Assembly (NCBI GenBank): GCA_030430625.1
Contig: JAUIKL010000002.1
Coordinates: forward strand, 1-64,000
Length of the DNA: 64,000 nucleotides
Origin: Gemmatimonadota bacterium
Lineage (GTDB): Bacteria > Gemmatimonadota > Gemmatimonadetes > Longimicrobiales > Gaopeijiaceae
Direction of reading: 5' to 3'
Below, piece after piece: positions 1 through 11,100 of the stretch (position 1 is the first letter of the stretch; every line of letters starts with the position of its first letter). Under the pieces are notes generated by a model. It did no database searches, was not told the DNA's origin, and saw only the letters and a program-made list of their open reading frames with translations. Both the position numbers and the translations under genes were made by a program.

Positions 1-45
1 GGCGAAGACCCCGAGCGCAGCCCAACGGGCGATCCCTCTGCTCAT
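1..45 (-). CDS. N-terminus of a probable exported protein, cut by the window edge
   Basis: Reading the minus strand from position 45 gives an ATG followed by 14 codons (MSRGIARWAALGVFA), which looks like the positively charged and hydrophobic start of a signal peptide. A GAGGGG ribosome binding site lies 7 bases upstream of the ATG. The frame is open to the left edge, so the rest of the protein is outside the window. It follows the DUF4139-type gene on the same strand after about 170 bases. The function cannot be told from 15 residues. Confidence 0.5.
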   Translation of the reverse strand, partial: MSRGIARWAALGVFA

Positions 46-216
46 CTGCAAACCCCTCGATGAGGTGAGCACCCACGACGTGCGGGTGCGGATTTCGGAG
101 GGGGAGAGTATGCCGAGCGCGCAGCTGTCACGCCAGGGGACACGGCTATCGGCCCGCGCCGCGGGGGCGCCGGCCTCGACCGACACCCCCGCGCCATCAG
201 GCGAGTGCGGACAACC

Positions 217-1665
217 TCAGCACCACCGGGCCCGGACTCGGTACTCGACCCGGGTTTCTCCGTCCGCTTCCACCGACGGGGTCATCGTGAACGTCCAGGC
301 GTCGACCTGCTCGTAGGGGTGGGTCGAGGAGACGATCTCCCAGTCTCCCCCGACCGGCTCGATCAACGTGACCTCGACATCCTCCTCCTTGTGGTTGCGG
401 AGATCGACCCGCCAGGTGCTCTCGGAGACGCAGTTCGAGATGACCGTGTAGTCCATCTGCCGCCGATCCCCGACGACGTCGAACGCCTCGCCCATCTTGA
501 TCCGTAGTTCCTCGTCTCGCGGCGTGTGGTCGATCAGGTCCTCCCCGATGAACTGCTGCGCGCCGGTGTGATCCCGCTTGTACACACGAACCGTACCCTT
601 CGGAAGCGGCATACCGAGGCCATTCTCTTCGCTGTTCTCGAAGTCGAGGAAGACACCGACCTTCTGGTCCTGGGCGACCTGCCCGTACTGCCCCCGGTAG
701 TAGTAACTCGCCCCCTGGAAGACGAGCCGCTTCTCCACACCGAAGCCGTCCGACTCGAGCAGGGTCACCTGCTTCTGCTCGTTGTTGGCCAGATCCGTGG
801 GACGGCCGAGCGTGTAGAGGTGGTACTCGAAGAAGGCGTCCTCGGTGAAGCCACCGCCCATCTCCTGCACGGCGTCGGCCATCATTCGCTCACGGTACAT
901 GGCCTGAGGCACCTGGTTCGCGACACGCTGGACGTCTCCCGCCACCAGTTGGAGCCGGGCGTTTTCGTACGACGTCCCACTCTGGTTGGTCAGGGTCACC
1001 CACCCCGTGAGCGCGCCTTCGTCGTCGTTCTCGTTGAGAACCATCACGTAGTCGGACTTCCAGTTCATCGACTGCGTCAGGTACGACACCTCCACCCGCT
1101 GCCGCCCCCCCGGCGTATCGAGCCTCCACAGGAGCGTGGGTTCGGCGATCAGGTTGTCCGGCATCTCCGGAAAGCCGAATCGGCCAGGGTAGTTGAAGGT
1201 GATCTCTCCGTCGATTCTCAGAATCGGACCTCCGTTGACCGAGAGGACCTCCGCCTCTACAGCCTCGTCGATCCCGGTGATCGGGTTCGTACGGTACACG
1301 TTCACCGTTCGGCCCACGTACTTCTCGAGCAACTTCTGCGGATTCAGCAGGTCGAACTGGTAGTTCTGCTCCAGAAGCCTGAAGCCATTCGACCCGAGAG
1401 GCATCACGTGGACGGTCTCCGGCTGGATCGACGACGCGACGTCGCGGTACTCCAGCGCCACCGGCCCTCGGGGCAGATCGATGCCGCGGACCTCGCGCAC
1501 GAGACCGAAGTTCTGGTTGTACACCGTGATGGCCACCGACTCGCGATCGGCCGCGGTCGACCGCTCGTCCGAGTCGACGACCTGGGCCGCCACCGGCTCG
1601 GCCGCCACGCCCCCTTGAGCCGCGAGGATCGACATCGTCATGAACACCGCAAACCATGTTCGCAT
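217..1665 (-). CDS. DUF4139-type secreted protein
   Basis: Protein of 482 residues. The track ORF is longer, but the ATG at 1665 has a GGAGGAA ribosome binding site and begins a clear signal peptide (MRTWFAVFMTMSILAAQGG). The mature part opens with 'VAITVYNQNFGLVREVRGI' and is rich in beta strands ('VEVSYLTQSMNWKSDYVMVL', 'GWVTLTNQSG'), the pattern of the DUF4139 family related to mucoidy-inhibitor A proteins. Members are exported beta-sandwich proteins of unknown biochemical role. It is divergent from the NTF2-like lipoprotein gene at 1831, with 165 bases between them. No catalytic motif is visible. The family assignment is from recalled sequence character; function is unknown. Confidence 0.75.
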   Translation of the reverse strand: MRTWFAVFMTMSILAAQGGVAAEPVAAQVVDSDERSTAADRESVAITVYNQNFGLVREVRGIDLPRGPVALEYRDVASSIQPETVHVMPLGSNGFRLLEQNYQFDLLNPQKLLEKYVGRTVNVYRTNPITGIDEAVEAEVLSVNGGPILRIDGEITFNYPGRFGFPEMPDNLIAEPTLLWRLDTPGGRQRVEVSYLTQSMNWKSDYVMVLNENDDEGALTGWVTLTNQSGTSYENARLQLVAGDVQRVANQVPQAMYRERMMADAVQEMGGGFTEDAFFEYHLYTLGRPTDLANNEQKQVTLLESDGFGVEKRLVFQGASYYYRGQYGQVAQDQKVGVFLDFENSEENGLGMPLPKGTVRVYKRDHTGAQQFIGEDLIDHTPRDEELRIKMGEAFDVVGDRRQMDYTVISNCVSESTWRVDLRNHKEEDVEVTLIEPVGGDWEIVSSTHPYEQVDAWTFTMTPSVEADGETRVEYRVRARWC

Positions 1666-1754
1666 CGGAGATTCCTCCGTCGAAGATCGGCGAGCCCTCG
1701 GCTCGACCGTTGTTTTTGTCGTCGCGCCCTGTAGAACGAGGCCGCGACGTCGAT

Positions 1755-1784
1755 TTGCACACTTTTTGAGACCTGTGGGATACC
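1755..1784 (+). promoter_or_regulatory. candidate sigma-70-like promoter
   Basis: TTGCAC (1755-1760) and GATACC (1779-1784) are separated by 18 bases in the divergent region between the DUF4139 gene and the lipoprotein gene, about 47 bases before the lipoprotein start. The -35 match is good and the -10 match is weak. It is the best promoter candidate I see here, but it rests on consensus likeness only. Confidence 0.3.
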
Positions 1785-1830
1785 CCGGTACCTTGCGAGC
1801 GCTACACCACCGTCTTCGACGAGGAACACG

Positions 1831-2370
1831 ATGAAACGTACGGTCTGCCTCCTCGGGTCCCTGATCCTGGCCGGTTGCTCGGCCGAAGGCCCGGACGAGT
1901 CCGCTCCCCCCGTCTCCACGGTACCGGCCGACCCGTACGCCGCGTCCCCTGCCGTCCGCGCCGAGGTCGTGGCGGTCGTCCAGGGACTCTTCGACGCCCT
2001 CGAAAGCGGGGACGAGACGCTCCTGCGAGAGGTGTTGGACCCATCCGTCGTCATGCACTGGGCGGAGCACCGCGACGGCACCACGACCTTCGGGAGTTCC
2101 GACGTCGACGGGCTCGCCACCAGGATCTCGGCGGGTGGCGCCCCTCTGATCGAACGCATGTGGGATCCGACGGTCCGGGTACACGGAGCTCTGGCCACCG
2201 TGTGGACCGAGTACGACTTCTATGCCGGGAGCGACTTCTCCCACTGCGGGATCGACGCCGTGAACCTGCTGCGCCGGGAGAGCGGGTGGAGGATCGTGGC
2301 ACTTTCCTGGACGCGCGCCCAGCCCCCGGAGTGCCCGCTTCACCCGGACGGACCTCCGGCCGGCGCCTAG
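1831..2370 (+). CDS. NTF2-like (SnoaL/DUF4440-type) lipoprotein
   Basis: Protein of 179 residues. The start has a typical lipoprotein signal with lipobox 'LILAGC', so it should be anchored to a membrane through Cys16. The mature domain ('VVQGLFDALESGDETLLREVL', 'RVHGALATVWTEYDFYAG', 'GWRIVALSWTR') reads as a cystatin/NTF2-like fold of the SnoaL or DUF4440 type, a fold used both for small-molecule binding and as an enzyme. A GAGGAA ribosome binding site precedes the ATG. It stands alone between a divergent promoter region and the PilB-like gene 76 bases downstream. Specific function is unknown. Confidence 0.7.
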   Translation: MKRTVCLLGSLILAGCSAEGPDESAPPVSTVPADPYAASPAVRAEVVAVVQGLFDALESGDETLLREVLDPSVVMHWAEHRDGTTTFGSSDVDGLATRISAGGAPLIERMWDPTVRVHGALATVWTEYDFYAGSDFSHCGIDAVNLLRRESGWRIVALSWTRAQPPECPLHPDGPPAGA

Positions 2371-2446
2371 AATTTCGCGTGGCTTCGCGGGGCATCGGGC
2401 GTAGATTAAGCCCTGGTTCCCCCCTTGCGCCCCTGCACGAACGAAG

Positions 2447-4558
2447 ATGACCGAGAGCACATCGAACCACTGGCTCAAAGACGTCGCCCGACACGCGGGT
2501 CTCGATCTCGACATCGCCCGCCGGCCGGACATCGCTGCCATCCGCAAAGCTTGGCCGCTCGTGGCCGAGGCGTGCCGGATGTCGGACGACCAGTTCACCC
2601 AACGTGTGGCGGGACACTTCCGGATCGGGGTGGCGGACTCGTCGACCTACGATCCGCAGGCCGTGAAGCTCATCCCGGAGGCCGTCGCTCGGCGGTACGG
2701 GATCCTGCCCTTGAGCTCGACCGACACGACGGTCGTGATCGCCACCTCCGATCCCACCAACCGTTCGGCTCACAAGGAGATCGTCGCCCACTCGGCTCGC
2801 CAGCCGGTCTTCATGATGGCCAGTCCGTCCACGGTCGTGCCGTCTCTCGAGCGTGCGTACGCTCCGTCCCGGGCGCCGAAGAACGCCTTGCAAACCCTCG
2901 TGGCGAAGGTCGCGGAGAGTGACTTCCAGGTCGTCACGAACCAGGGCAAGGGGTTGTTCACCAGCTTCGAGCTGGAAGACCCGGCGGTGGTCAAACTCGC
3001 CGATGTCATCCTTCAGCAGGCCGTCCGCTACCGCGCCACCGAGATCCACATCGAGCCGGGGGCCCAGCAGGGTCGAGCGCGGTACCGGATCGACGGGGTC
3101 CTTCAGCACGTCGTCGATCTGCCTACGACGGCTCACAGCCGACTCGTGGCGCGGCTCCGACACCTCGCGTTCGAGCAGCCCGGTCACAACCCCGACGACG
3201 GTTTCCAGGTCAAGGTCGGCGCGGAGTTGGAGAAGACCGCCCACCTGCTGACGACGCCCACCCCCGACGGTGAGCTCGTCTCGATCCGCCTGATGGACCC
3301 GAACGACGTGCCGTCCCTCGAGAGCCTGGGCTTCGACGGACCCGAGGGCGCCAAGATCGAACAGGTCTTGAACCGGGGTGAGGGACTGGTGCTCGTCACG
3401 GGCCCTGCCCGCTCGGGTACCACCAGCTTCATCTATGCCTCGCTGTCAGCGCTGAACCACAAGAGTGTGATCTCGCTCGAGGGCCGGCCCGAGATCGTCG
3501 TTCCGGGCGTGACCCAGCTGCGGTACGACCCGATGACCGGGATCTCCTTTGCCGAAACGCTCCAACAGCTGCTGGACCGCAGTCCGGACGTCATCCACGC
3601 CGGAGAGATTCGGGACCTGCCGACTGCACGCATCGCCCTGCGCACGGCGGTAACGGGTCGGAAGGTTCTGGCTACGGTCCACACACCGGACGCGGTGTCC
3701 GGGATCCGGCGACTCGTCGACATGGGGCTCGCCGCCGGACGGCTCGGGGAGTCGCTCCACGCCGTCGTCTCCCTCCGGCTCGTGCGACGCCTCTGTGAAG
3801 ACTGCGCACGCCCGTTCAACCCGCAGCGTGACAGCAAGTCCCGCGAAGCGAAGCTGGCCGCCGTTCTCGGCATCCAGCCCGTGAAGCGGGCCGTGGGGTG
3901 CAAGACATGCGCGGGAACGGGCTACCTCAACCAGATCCCGATCCCGGAGGTCCTGACGATTTCTCCGGCGATGCGTGAGGTGCTCAACAAGAACCCGAAC
4001 GACATCGAGTTGCTCCGGGCCGCTCAGGCCGACGGCATGAGGACCTTTGCCGAGGTGGGGCTGGAGAGAGTCGCGAAGGGCGAGACGACCGTCGAAGAGA
4101 TCGAGCGCGTGCTCGGAATCGTCCCCCCGCGGGACGCGACGGCCGAGTCGGTGGGTCCGGTCCTGGTGGTGGACGACGAGGAGTCGGATCGCACCCTGGC
4201 CATGGCCGTCCTCAAGGAGATGGGCTTCCAGGTCGCGGAGGCGCCGGACGGCACGATCGCGAGCGAGATGCTCGAGTCGGGAGACGAGGCGTACTCCCTC
4301 GTCGTCCTCGACCTCTTCATGCCCGGGCCCGATGGAAAGGAGATCCTCCGGGGCATCCGGCAGTCCTTGAGCACGCAGGCCTTGCCGGTCATCGTGATCA
4401 CGGCCTCGTCGAACCCGAGGGACGAGCTCGAGCTTCTCGAGGCGGGCGCCGACGACTTCCTCAAGAAGCCGATCGACCCCGAGCGGCTCGAGGCGCGGGT
4501 CCGCGCGGTCCTCCGTCGCGCCGGTGTACGGTTGTCCCGGAGTGGCGTCAGCCCGTAG
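2447..4558 (+). CDS. PilB/GspE-like protein with degenerate P-loop and C-terminal receiver domain
   Basis: Protein of 703 residues with three parts: an N-terminal MshEN-like region (about 1-150), a GspE/PilB secretion-ATPase core (about 165-560) and a response-regulator receiver (about 570-695; 'VLVVDDEESDR', acceptor Asp near 622 in 'VVLDLFMPG', 'KKPID' at the end). The P-loop, expected as GPTGSGKTTT, is GPARSGTTSF at residues 319-328, so the essential lysine is Thr. The Asp-box 'EDPVE' of active members is 'EGRPE'. The Walker B-like 'DVIHAGEIRD', the His-box 'LATVHTPD' and the C4 zinc site (CEDC...CKTC) remain. It resembles the protein at 58262-60556 throughout and is probably an inactive paralogue. 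Its stop overlaps the convergent gene at 4548 by 11 bases. Confidence 0.85.
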   Translation: MTESTSNHWLKDVARHAGLDLDIARRPDIAAIRKAWPLVAEACRMSDDQFTQRVAGHFRIGVADSSTYDPQAVKLIPEAVARRYGILPLSSTDTTVVIATSDPTNRSAHKEIVAHSARQPVFMMASPSTVVPSLERAYAPSRAPKNALQTLVAKVAESDFQVVTNQGKGLFTSFELEDPAVVKLADVILQQAVRYRATEIHIEPGAQQGRARYRIDGVLQHVVDLPTTAHSRLVARLRHLAFEQPGHNPDDGFQVKVGAELEKTAHLLTTPTPDGELVSIRLMDPNDVPSLESLGFDGPEGAKIEQVLNRGEGLVLVTGPARSGTTSFIYASLSALNHKSVISLEGRPEIVVPGVTQLRYDPMTGISFAETLQQLLDRSPDVIHAGEIRDLPTARIALRTAVTGRKVLATVHTPDAVSGIRRLVDMGLAAGRLGESLHAVVSLRLVRRLCEDCARPFNPQRDSKSREAKLAAVLGIQPVKRAVGCKTCAGTGYLNQIPIPEVLTISPAMREVLNKNPNDIELLRAAQADGMRTFAEVGLERVAKGETTVEEIERVLGIVPPRDATAESVGPVLVVDDEESDRTLAMAVLKEMGFQVAEAPDGTIASEMLESGDEAYSLVVLDLFMPGPDGKEILRGIRQSLSTQALPVIVITASSNPRDELELLEAGADDFLKKPIDPERLEARVRAVLRRAGVRLSRSGVSP

Positions 4559-5806
4559 GCGCGAGGCGAAGGAGTTCGTCGCGAGTCATCGAGAAGGATC
4601 GCATGGCCGACAGGGGGTCGTAGGCCACGAGCATGGCGCCGTGCCGCCCCAACCGGTCCGGGCTCCCCGCGGAGAACGCCATCAGGAGACGCGCGAGAGC
4701 CTCCTGGCCTTCGCCTTCGGGCAGGCCGTCGATGTGCTCTGCGAAGAGCGCATTGATGGCGAGCGTTCGTGGTCTCGACTCCAGGAGTGCGAGGGTCGTG
4801 ATGGCCACGAGGACGTTGTGTGGGAAGTTGAAATGGAGCGACCACGGGGAGTAGCGATCCTTGGCCGGCTTCGTGGGCTCCAGTGCCGCGGCGATGCTCT
4901 CCGAGTGCTCACGCAGGAGAGCGCTCACCGCCGCGTGCCGATCGGCCACCGACTCAAGGGCCGGCGGAGGTGAGCCCTGATACAACCACGGATCGGCCGC
5001 CAACGCCTGGCCGAGGCCGACGAGTGCTCCTTCCCGCCGATCTCCTCCGGCCACGAACTCGTCGAGAAGTGTCTCCGTGCACCACAGTAGCCACGGGTAG
5101 TCTCCGACGTTGTCGTCGCGCATGCGGACGACATCGCGCCCGTACATCAGCCAGAAGCCCCACCGCAGGTGGGCGCTGAGGACCGCGGCGCTGACGTTCG
5201 CAAAACGGACGCGCCGGGCGAGCGGCATCGACGAGAAGCGCTCGATGACCCGATCGTACGCCTGTTCCTCGGGGTGGAACTGGGAGAGGGCGTAGATCAT
5301 CAACGTCTCTGCGTCGTCGACGAAGACATGTCCACTCCCTCCGCTCCCCTGGAGGAGGGCAAGGTGTCCATCGACCCGGGCCAGCGCCTCGTCCGGATCG
5401 GCGTGGTCCCAGACCCGCATGGCGCAAAGCGCCAGGAGGTGGAGCAGGTAGTAGTCCGTCAGGATCGCGAGCGTGGTCTTCTGCTCCGGGTCCGGTACCT
5501 CGGCGCGCAGGAAGAAGTCGAGCAGGAGCGCCGGCACCACATCCTTGGAGAATGTGTGGGACTGATGGTTCCAGGCGTGGAGCACTCGGAAGCCATCCTG
5601 ACGCGTCCGGTTGTCGAGCTTCCTGATCACCTTTGCCAGGTCACGCGGGTCCGCACCGAAATCGTGCTCCACCATGGCCCTTCGGAGGCGCGCGAGGGAT
5701 CGGTTCGGATCGGCGCCCGCCGACAACCTCTCGACGAGATCACTCCGTACCCCATCGACCAGCAGCGCGTCCAGGTGGTTCTGCAGGCGGTCGAGGTCGG
5801 TCGCGC

Positions 5807-5810
<4 letters not shown>
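4548..5810 (-). CDS. unrecognised soluble protein at the end of the pfa operon
   Basis: Protein of 420 residues with no signal peptide or membrane segment that I can see. I do not recognise the family. It is mostly predicted helix with many Trp, Tyr and His residues ('LTDYYLLHLLALCAMRVWDH', 'YPWLLWCTETLLDEF', 'YSPWSLHFNFPHNVLVAI'). The ATG at 5810 overlaps the asparaginase stop (ATGA), which argues for translational coupling and against the longer track ORF. It is the last gene of the minus-strand run that begins with pfaD. Co-transcription is inferred; no role in lipid synthesis can be claimed. Confidence 0.7.
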
Positions 5811-6855
<1,045 letters not shown>

Positions 6856-6856
<1 letters not shown>

Positions 6857-7470
6857 CAGCACAGTTCGACCTCCCCTGTCGGTGTCCGAATCGATGCGAA
6901 AAGAACCGGTTGGGGGCCCGGGTGCACGTCGATCTCGAGTCCGAGTACCTCCACCCAGCGGCGGACCCGATCCGCGTCGGGGTGTTCTGCAGCCAGGCCC
7001 AGGTACTCGCACTGCGGCTTCAGAAGGCCACCCGGGTGCGGGCTGTCACCCCAGTCGATGAAGAAGGGGAGCACACCTCCCGCCCGATCGGACCACGGGT
7101 CGGTCATCCGCCAACGCAGGACCTCACCGCTCTCCGTCCTCCTCTGACCCTCCCGGATCGAACCGAGTGTCAGGCCGGCATCGTGGGCCCGTTGGACCAG
7201 AGACTCCAGATCCGTGGCGGCCGCACACCAGGTCACGAGCCGGAATCCCTCCAGATGGTCGAGTCCGAACCAACGCGGCCGGGGAGGTGCGGGCTGACTC
7301 GGGTCGGGACTGACGACCTCCATGTAGGAGCGGCCACCGAACCCGACGAGTCGGTTGTGGGTCCCGAACCCCTCGTGCCGGCCACCCGGCTCCGTCTCGA
7401 CCCCGAACAACCGCTCGATGAAGTCGACGCCCTCGGAGAGGTCCGACGCGCCGAAGACTAGATGGTCCAT
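6856..7470 (-). CDS. glyoxalase-like (VOC superfamily) protein
   Basis: Protein of 204 residues. It begins 'MDHLVFGASDLSEGVDFIERLFG', the usual beta-alpha-beta start of vicinal-oxygen-chelate proteins, and continues with 'GFGTHNRLVGFGGRSYMEVV', typical of the Glyoxalase_3 type. His3 and Glu in 'YMEVV' could be metal ligands; the substrate cannot be named. The start lies inside the end of the phosphopantetheinyl transferase gene (13-base overlap) and the stop overlaps the asparaginase start, so it belongs to the same transcript. Confidence 0.8.
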
Positions 7471-8135
7471 GATGCCCGGTCCGGGTGAATGACGCGGATT
7501 TCGCGGAGCGGCTCACTGCTGGCCAGCGCCGCCATGTACCCCTGCCCCACGTCGAGGTACCGAAGGCGTCCCTCTCCGAGAGCGTGGCCCACGTCGAGTT
7601 CCCCGGGGCGGCCCCTCATCAACCGGAGTCCGGCCCCGTGTCGCTTGGCCAACGCTTCCTTGGCGGTCCACAGTCGCATGAACTCCTCGACGACGTCGTC
7701 GTCCGGCACCGCGTCGAGGCGCGCCGCCTCGGCGGCTCCGAACCACTTGGCCGCGATCTGCCGGGCCTTCGTGACTCGACGCAGTCGTTCCACATCGAGC
7801 CCGATGCTTCGCGCTGCGCCCACCGCCACGCCGATCAGGTCACCGGAGTGCGCGATCGACAGTGCCGGTGCGCGGCCGGAGGTGGTCACGGCCACGGGCT
7901 TGCCGCCCGGAGCGGTCAGGATGCGAACCGCGGTCGGGTCGATCGCCAGCGTCCTGGCCAGGATGATCCGGACGGCGGAGCGCCGGGCGAGGAGAACCCG
8001 ACCCGAGTCGGCGTTCGACAGGGCGTCCGCCCGCGCCCGGTCGGCCGACTCCGGCAGGTCCGAGTCGGCGAGTGCGAGGAAGTCCGGGTCGCGTCGGTCG
8101 ATGAGCCAGACGTCGAGGTCCGGCCCGGCCGTCAC
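7458..8135 (-). CDS. pfaE: 4'-phosphopantetheinyl transferase (Sfp/PfaE type)
   Basis: Protein of 225 residues that would transfer phosphopantetheine from CoA to the serines of the PfaA carrier domains. The two family signatures are clear: 'SIGLDVERL' (Mg-binding Asp/Glu) and 'LWTAKEALAKRHGAGL'. The GTG at 8135 overlaps the pfaC stop (GTGA) and has a GGAG ribosome binding site, so I prefer it to the longer track ORF. Its place directly after pfaC is strong evidence that the synthase is its substrate. In gammaproteobacteria this gene is called pfaE; the symbol is used by analogy. Confidence 0.88.
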   Translation of the reverse strand: MTAGPDLDVWLIDRRDPDFLALADSDLPESADRARADALSNADSGRVLLARRSAVRIILARTLAIDPTAVRILTAPGGKPVAVTTSGRAPALSIAHSGDLIGVAVGAARSIGLDVERLRRVTKARQIAAKWFGAAEAARLDAVPDDDVVEEFMRLWTAKEALAKRHGAGLRLMRGRPGELDVGHALGEGRLRYLDVGQGYMAALASSEPLREIRVIHPDRASWTI

Positions 8136-11100
8136 TTCGCTCCCGAACGAACGCGCACCGCGAACGAGGGCACTTCGTAGATGCGGAGCCCGTCGACCCA
8201 CTGCGTACCGAAGACCTGAAGGGTCACGGACTCACCCTCCACGACGTCGACCTCGAGCGCTTCGATCTCGGTGATGACCTCGTCGTTCGTCGGGACGACC
8301 TGACCGCGATAGCGCCACGCGATCGGAAAGCCGACGACGGGGTGTTCCCACACCGGATCCTCGATCCCGTCGGCCCACCCCTTGAGATGCACGAGGACGC
8401 GAGCGGCCTGGACCAGCGCCTCGAGTCCCAGCGAGCCCGGCTGCACCGGATCCTCGTGGAAGTGTGCCTTGAAGTACCACGCGCTCGGGTGGATCTCCTG
8501 GACGGTCCGCACGCGGCCCAGCCCGGCATCACCGGCGTCCGGCCAGAATCCGGTGACCTCGTCGACCATGCGCATTTCGCCGCCGGCCATGCTGGGCAGG
8601 TGAGCGAGTTCACCACCCCCGTCCGCCAGCGAAATCACGGGAATCGTGGACTCCTCGTCCCGGCGCGCCCGCATCTCGTCCGTCATCGGGAGGCCACGCT
8701 GCTCGGCGAGCACCTCCGGGCTGAAGAAGCCGAAGTCGGTCGTCATCGTCATCACGGGACCGTCCGCGTCTTCGCAGACGACGTCGAAGAAGACGATGCT
8801 GGTCCCGGCCGCCTTGGCCGCGCGCGTCAGCTTGGTGGTGAGCTTCAACGTCCCCGCGTCGGCCGTGACCGGCTTGTGCAGGATGCAGTTCTCACCGTCG
8901 AGGTTACGGAAGGCGACGTCACCCTCCATGTCCGCGAAGAAGTTCAGGTACGACGCGAACCACCCACACGGCTGCAGGAGGACCTCCACCAGCACGGCGA
9001 AGGGCATCTGTCCCTGTCCCTCCTCGAAGTACCACGCATCGGGCTCGACCTCGAAGGTCGAGTGCAGCGTGCCACCCTCCGACGCTGAGCCCGGCGCCAC
9101 ATCCACATCGACGATGCTGCTGACGAAGTGGTACGGAGGTCCGGGCAGACGGGGACACTTCGGAGGTCCGTCGAACTTCGTGAACATCTTGCCGAAGGCG
9201 TCACTCGGACGACCCCACGCGCACGACAGGAGGGCCTCGTAGTCACCCCGGACATCGCTGTCCCCCGGACCGACGTGACGGACCTCGTCGTGTCCTTCGA
9301 GGAACTCTCTTTTCGTCGTCAGCGGGTAGTCGGGCACCAGGCGAAGACCGAAGCGCCGGCACTGGAAGACCTTGAAGCCGTCGCTCTTACAGAGGAGCGC
9401 GGCGTACACCTCGGGGATCGGGCCGTCGACGACGTCCTCGATGAAGACCTCGTACTCGAGGGTGTGCGGTCCGTCCGGGATGACCTGTCCGCGGCAGAGG
9501 AAGCGGGACAGCTGGCCGGGCACGGGTTCGAACCTCCACCCATCCCGCTCGATGGTGAAGCCCATCGCGCCCATCGCGAACGAGAGCGCCTGCGTGGCCG
9601 CATCGGCCATCAGCGTACCGGGCATGCACGGGTCGTTCTTGAAGTGCCCGTCGTAGAACCAGGCATCGGCCGGAACGTGGGCTTCGGCCCTCAGGTACCC
9701 GCGACCCCACGGTCCGCCTTGAGGCTCGAAGGAGGGCACGTGGTCGATCAGGCGCAGGCGACCGTCCGGCGTGTTCGGCGTGCGCGTGTGGCACGCGGTC
9801 CGCTCGAAGCCGTCCCCGAAGCAGGCCCAGGCATCACCTTCCACCCAGGCAGCGACCTCCGAAGCGGAGAAGGACCGCTTCGTCGACAGCTGAGGCGCGG
9901 GGTCGAGTCGGGCGTCCGGGTCCGGCTCGTCGTCCGCGGCGTCCCAGAGCACACCACCGGAACCCGCGAGCTCCTCGTCCGTGAAGAAGCCGGCCTGGCC
10001 GTTCCGGACGGAGATCAGGAGCCGATCGCCGACGTAACAGTCGTAGTGGAAGAAGAAGAGGCGAACGTCACCCGTCTTCGCGTGACCGTCGACGTAGATG
10101 TCGTACGTCAGCGTCTCGCCCGGGGCCGGCAGGTCTCCGTGGAAGGTGAGATCACACCCGAGGAGTCGGTAAACCCGGTCTCCTTTGTTCAGGAAGTCCG
10201 CGCCGAGCCAGGAGATCAAGAGGAGGTCCGCCTGGCCCGACTCGATCACGACCCCGGGGGCCATACGACCCGTGTGCAGATACCAGGCCCCCTCGTCGAC
10301 GTCCGTCTCCGTGACGACCCGACCCTTCTTCATCGTTCCGGGCTCGCCCTCGATGAGCAGCGCGCGGTCGGCGAAGAGGAGCGGCGGCTCCGGCATGCGG
10401 ACCTGGCGAGCGTAGCCGTCCTGCTGCTCGAAGAGCTCGCCGAAGATTTCGGAGATCTTGCCGGCCGCGTGGACTTCGAGCTGTTCGCGTGTCAGGAAGA
10501 CCGTGTCCGGCAACGTGCTCCGGTCGATCGGCGGGGCCACCGGAATCACCGGGGCGGGCGGCCCGTCCTGCTTGGGCTTGGCCGCAGACGGAGCCCTGGA
10601 AGCGGGGGCGGTCGTTGCGGGCTTCACGGCCGGCGGCGTCAGCGCCGGCGTGGGGGCAGAGACCGGTCGGCTCGGCTCCACCGTCGGCGCGGCGGACTCG
10701 TGCGTCGGCGCAGCGGGAGACGGCGGACCGGCGGCCGGAGCCGGCGGGGCAGCACCGTTGCCGGGAGCTGCCCGTGGGGCGGCCGGTCCACCGGGGACCA
10801 CGACCCTGAGGTCCGGCGTGCCGCCCATCGGCGCCACGGACGGAGCACCACCCTCGAGGGCGTTCAGCCCCAGCCGCAGGAAGGCCTCGTGCGTCGACTG
10901 CTGTTCGGCCAGGAAGTCCTCGTGGGCCTTCGCAATGGAGTGAAAGAGTTCGAGCGCCCCTCCGGTCGGAACCGCGTTGCCCTGCCCCGCGATCGCGGGT
11001 CGAACGTCCGTCGATCGAGGGACCGCGGGTCCGGCGGGCGAAGGGCCGGCGAGCGGCGCCGCTGCGGGGGCCGACCCGGCCGGGGGCGAACCCGCAGCGA

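Noticed and set aside
160-193. CGCGGGGG/CCCCCGCG inverted repeat after the DUF4139 gene
   Set aside because: Eight pairs with an 18-base loop and no T-run on the minus strand; too weak for a terminator call in GC-rich DNA.
217-2598. Full 793-residue minus-strand track ORF
   Set aside because: The upstream 311 codons are low-complexity and antisense to the NTF2-like lipoprotein and the start of the PilB-like gene. The true start at 1665 has a ribosome binding site and signal peptide.
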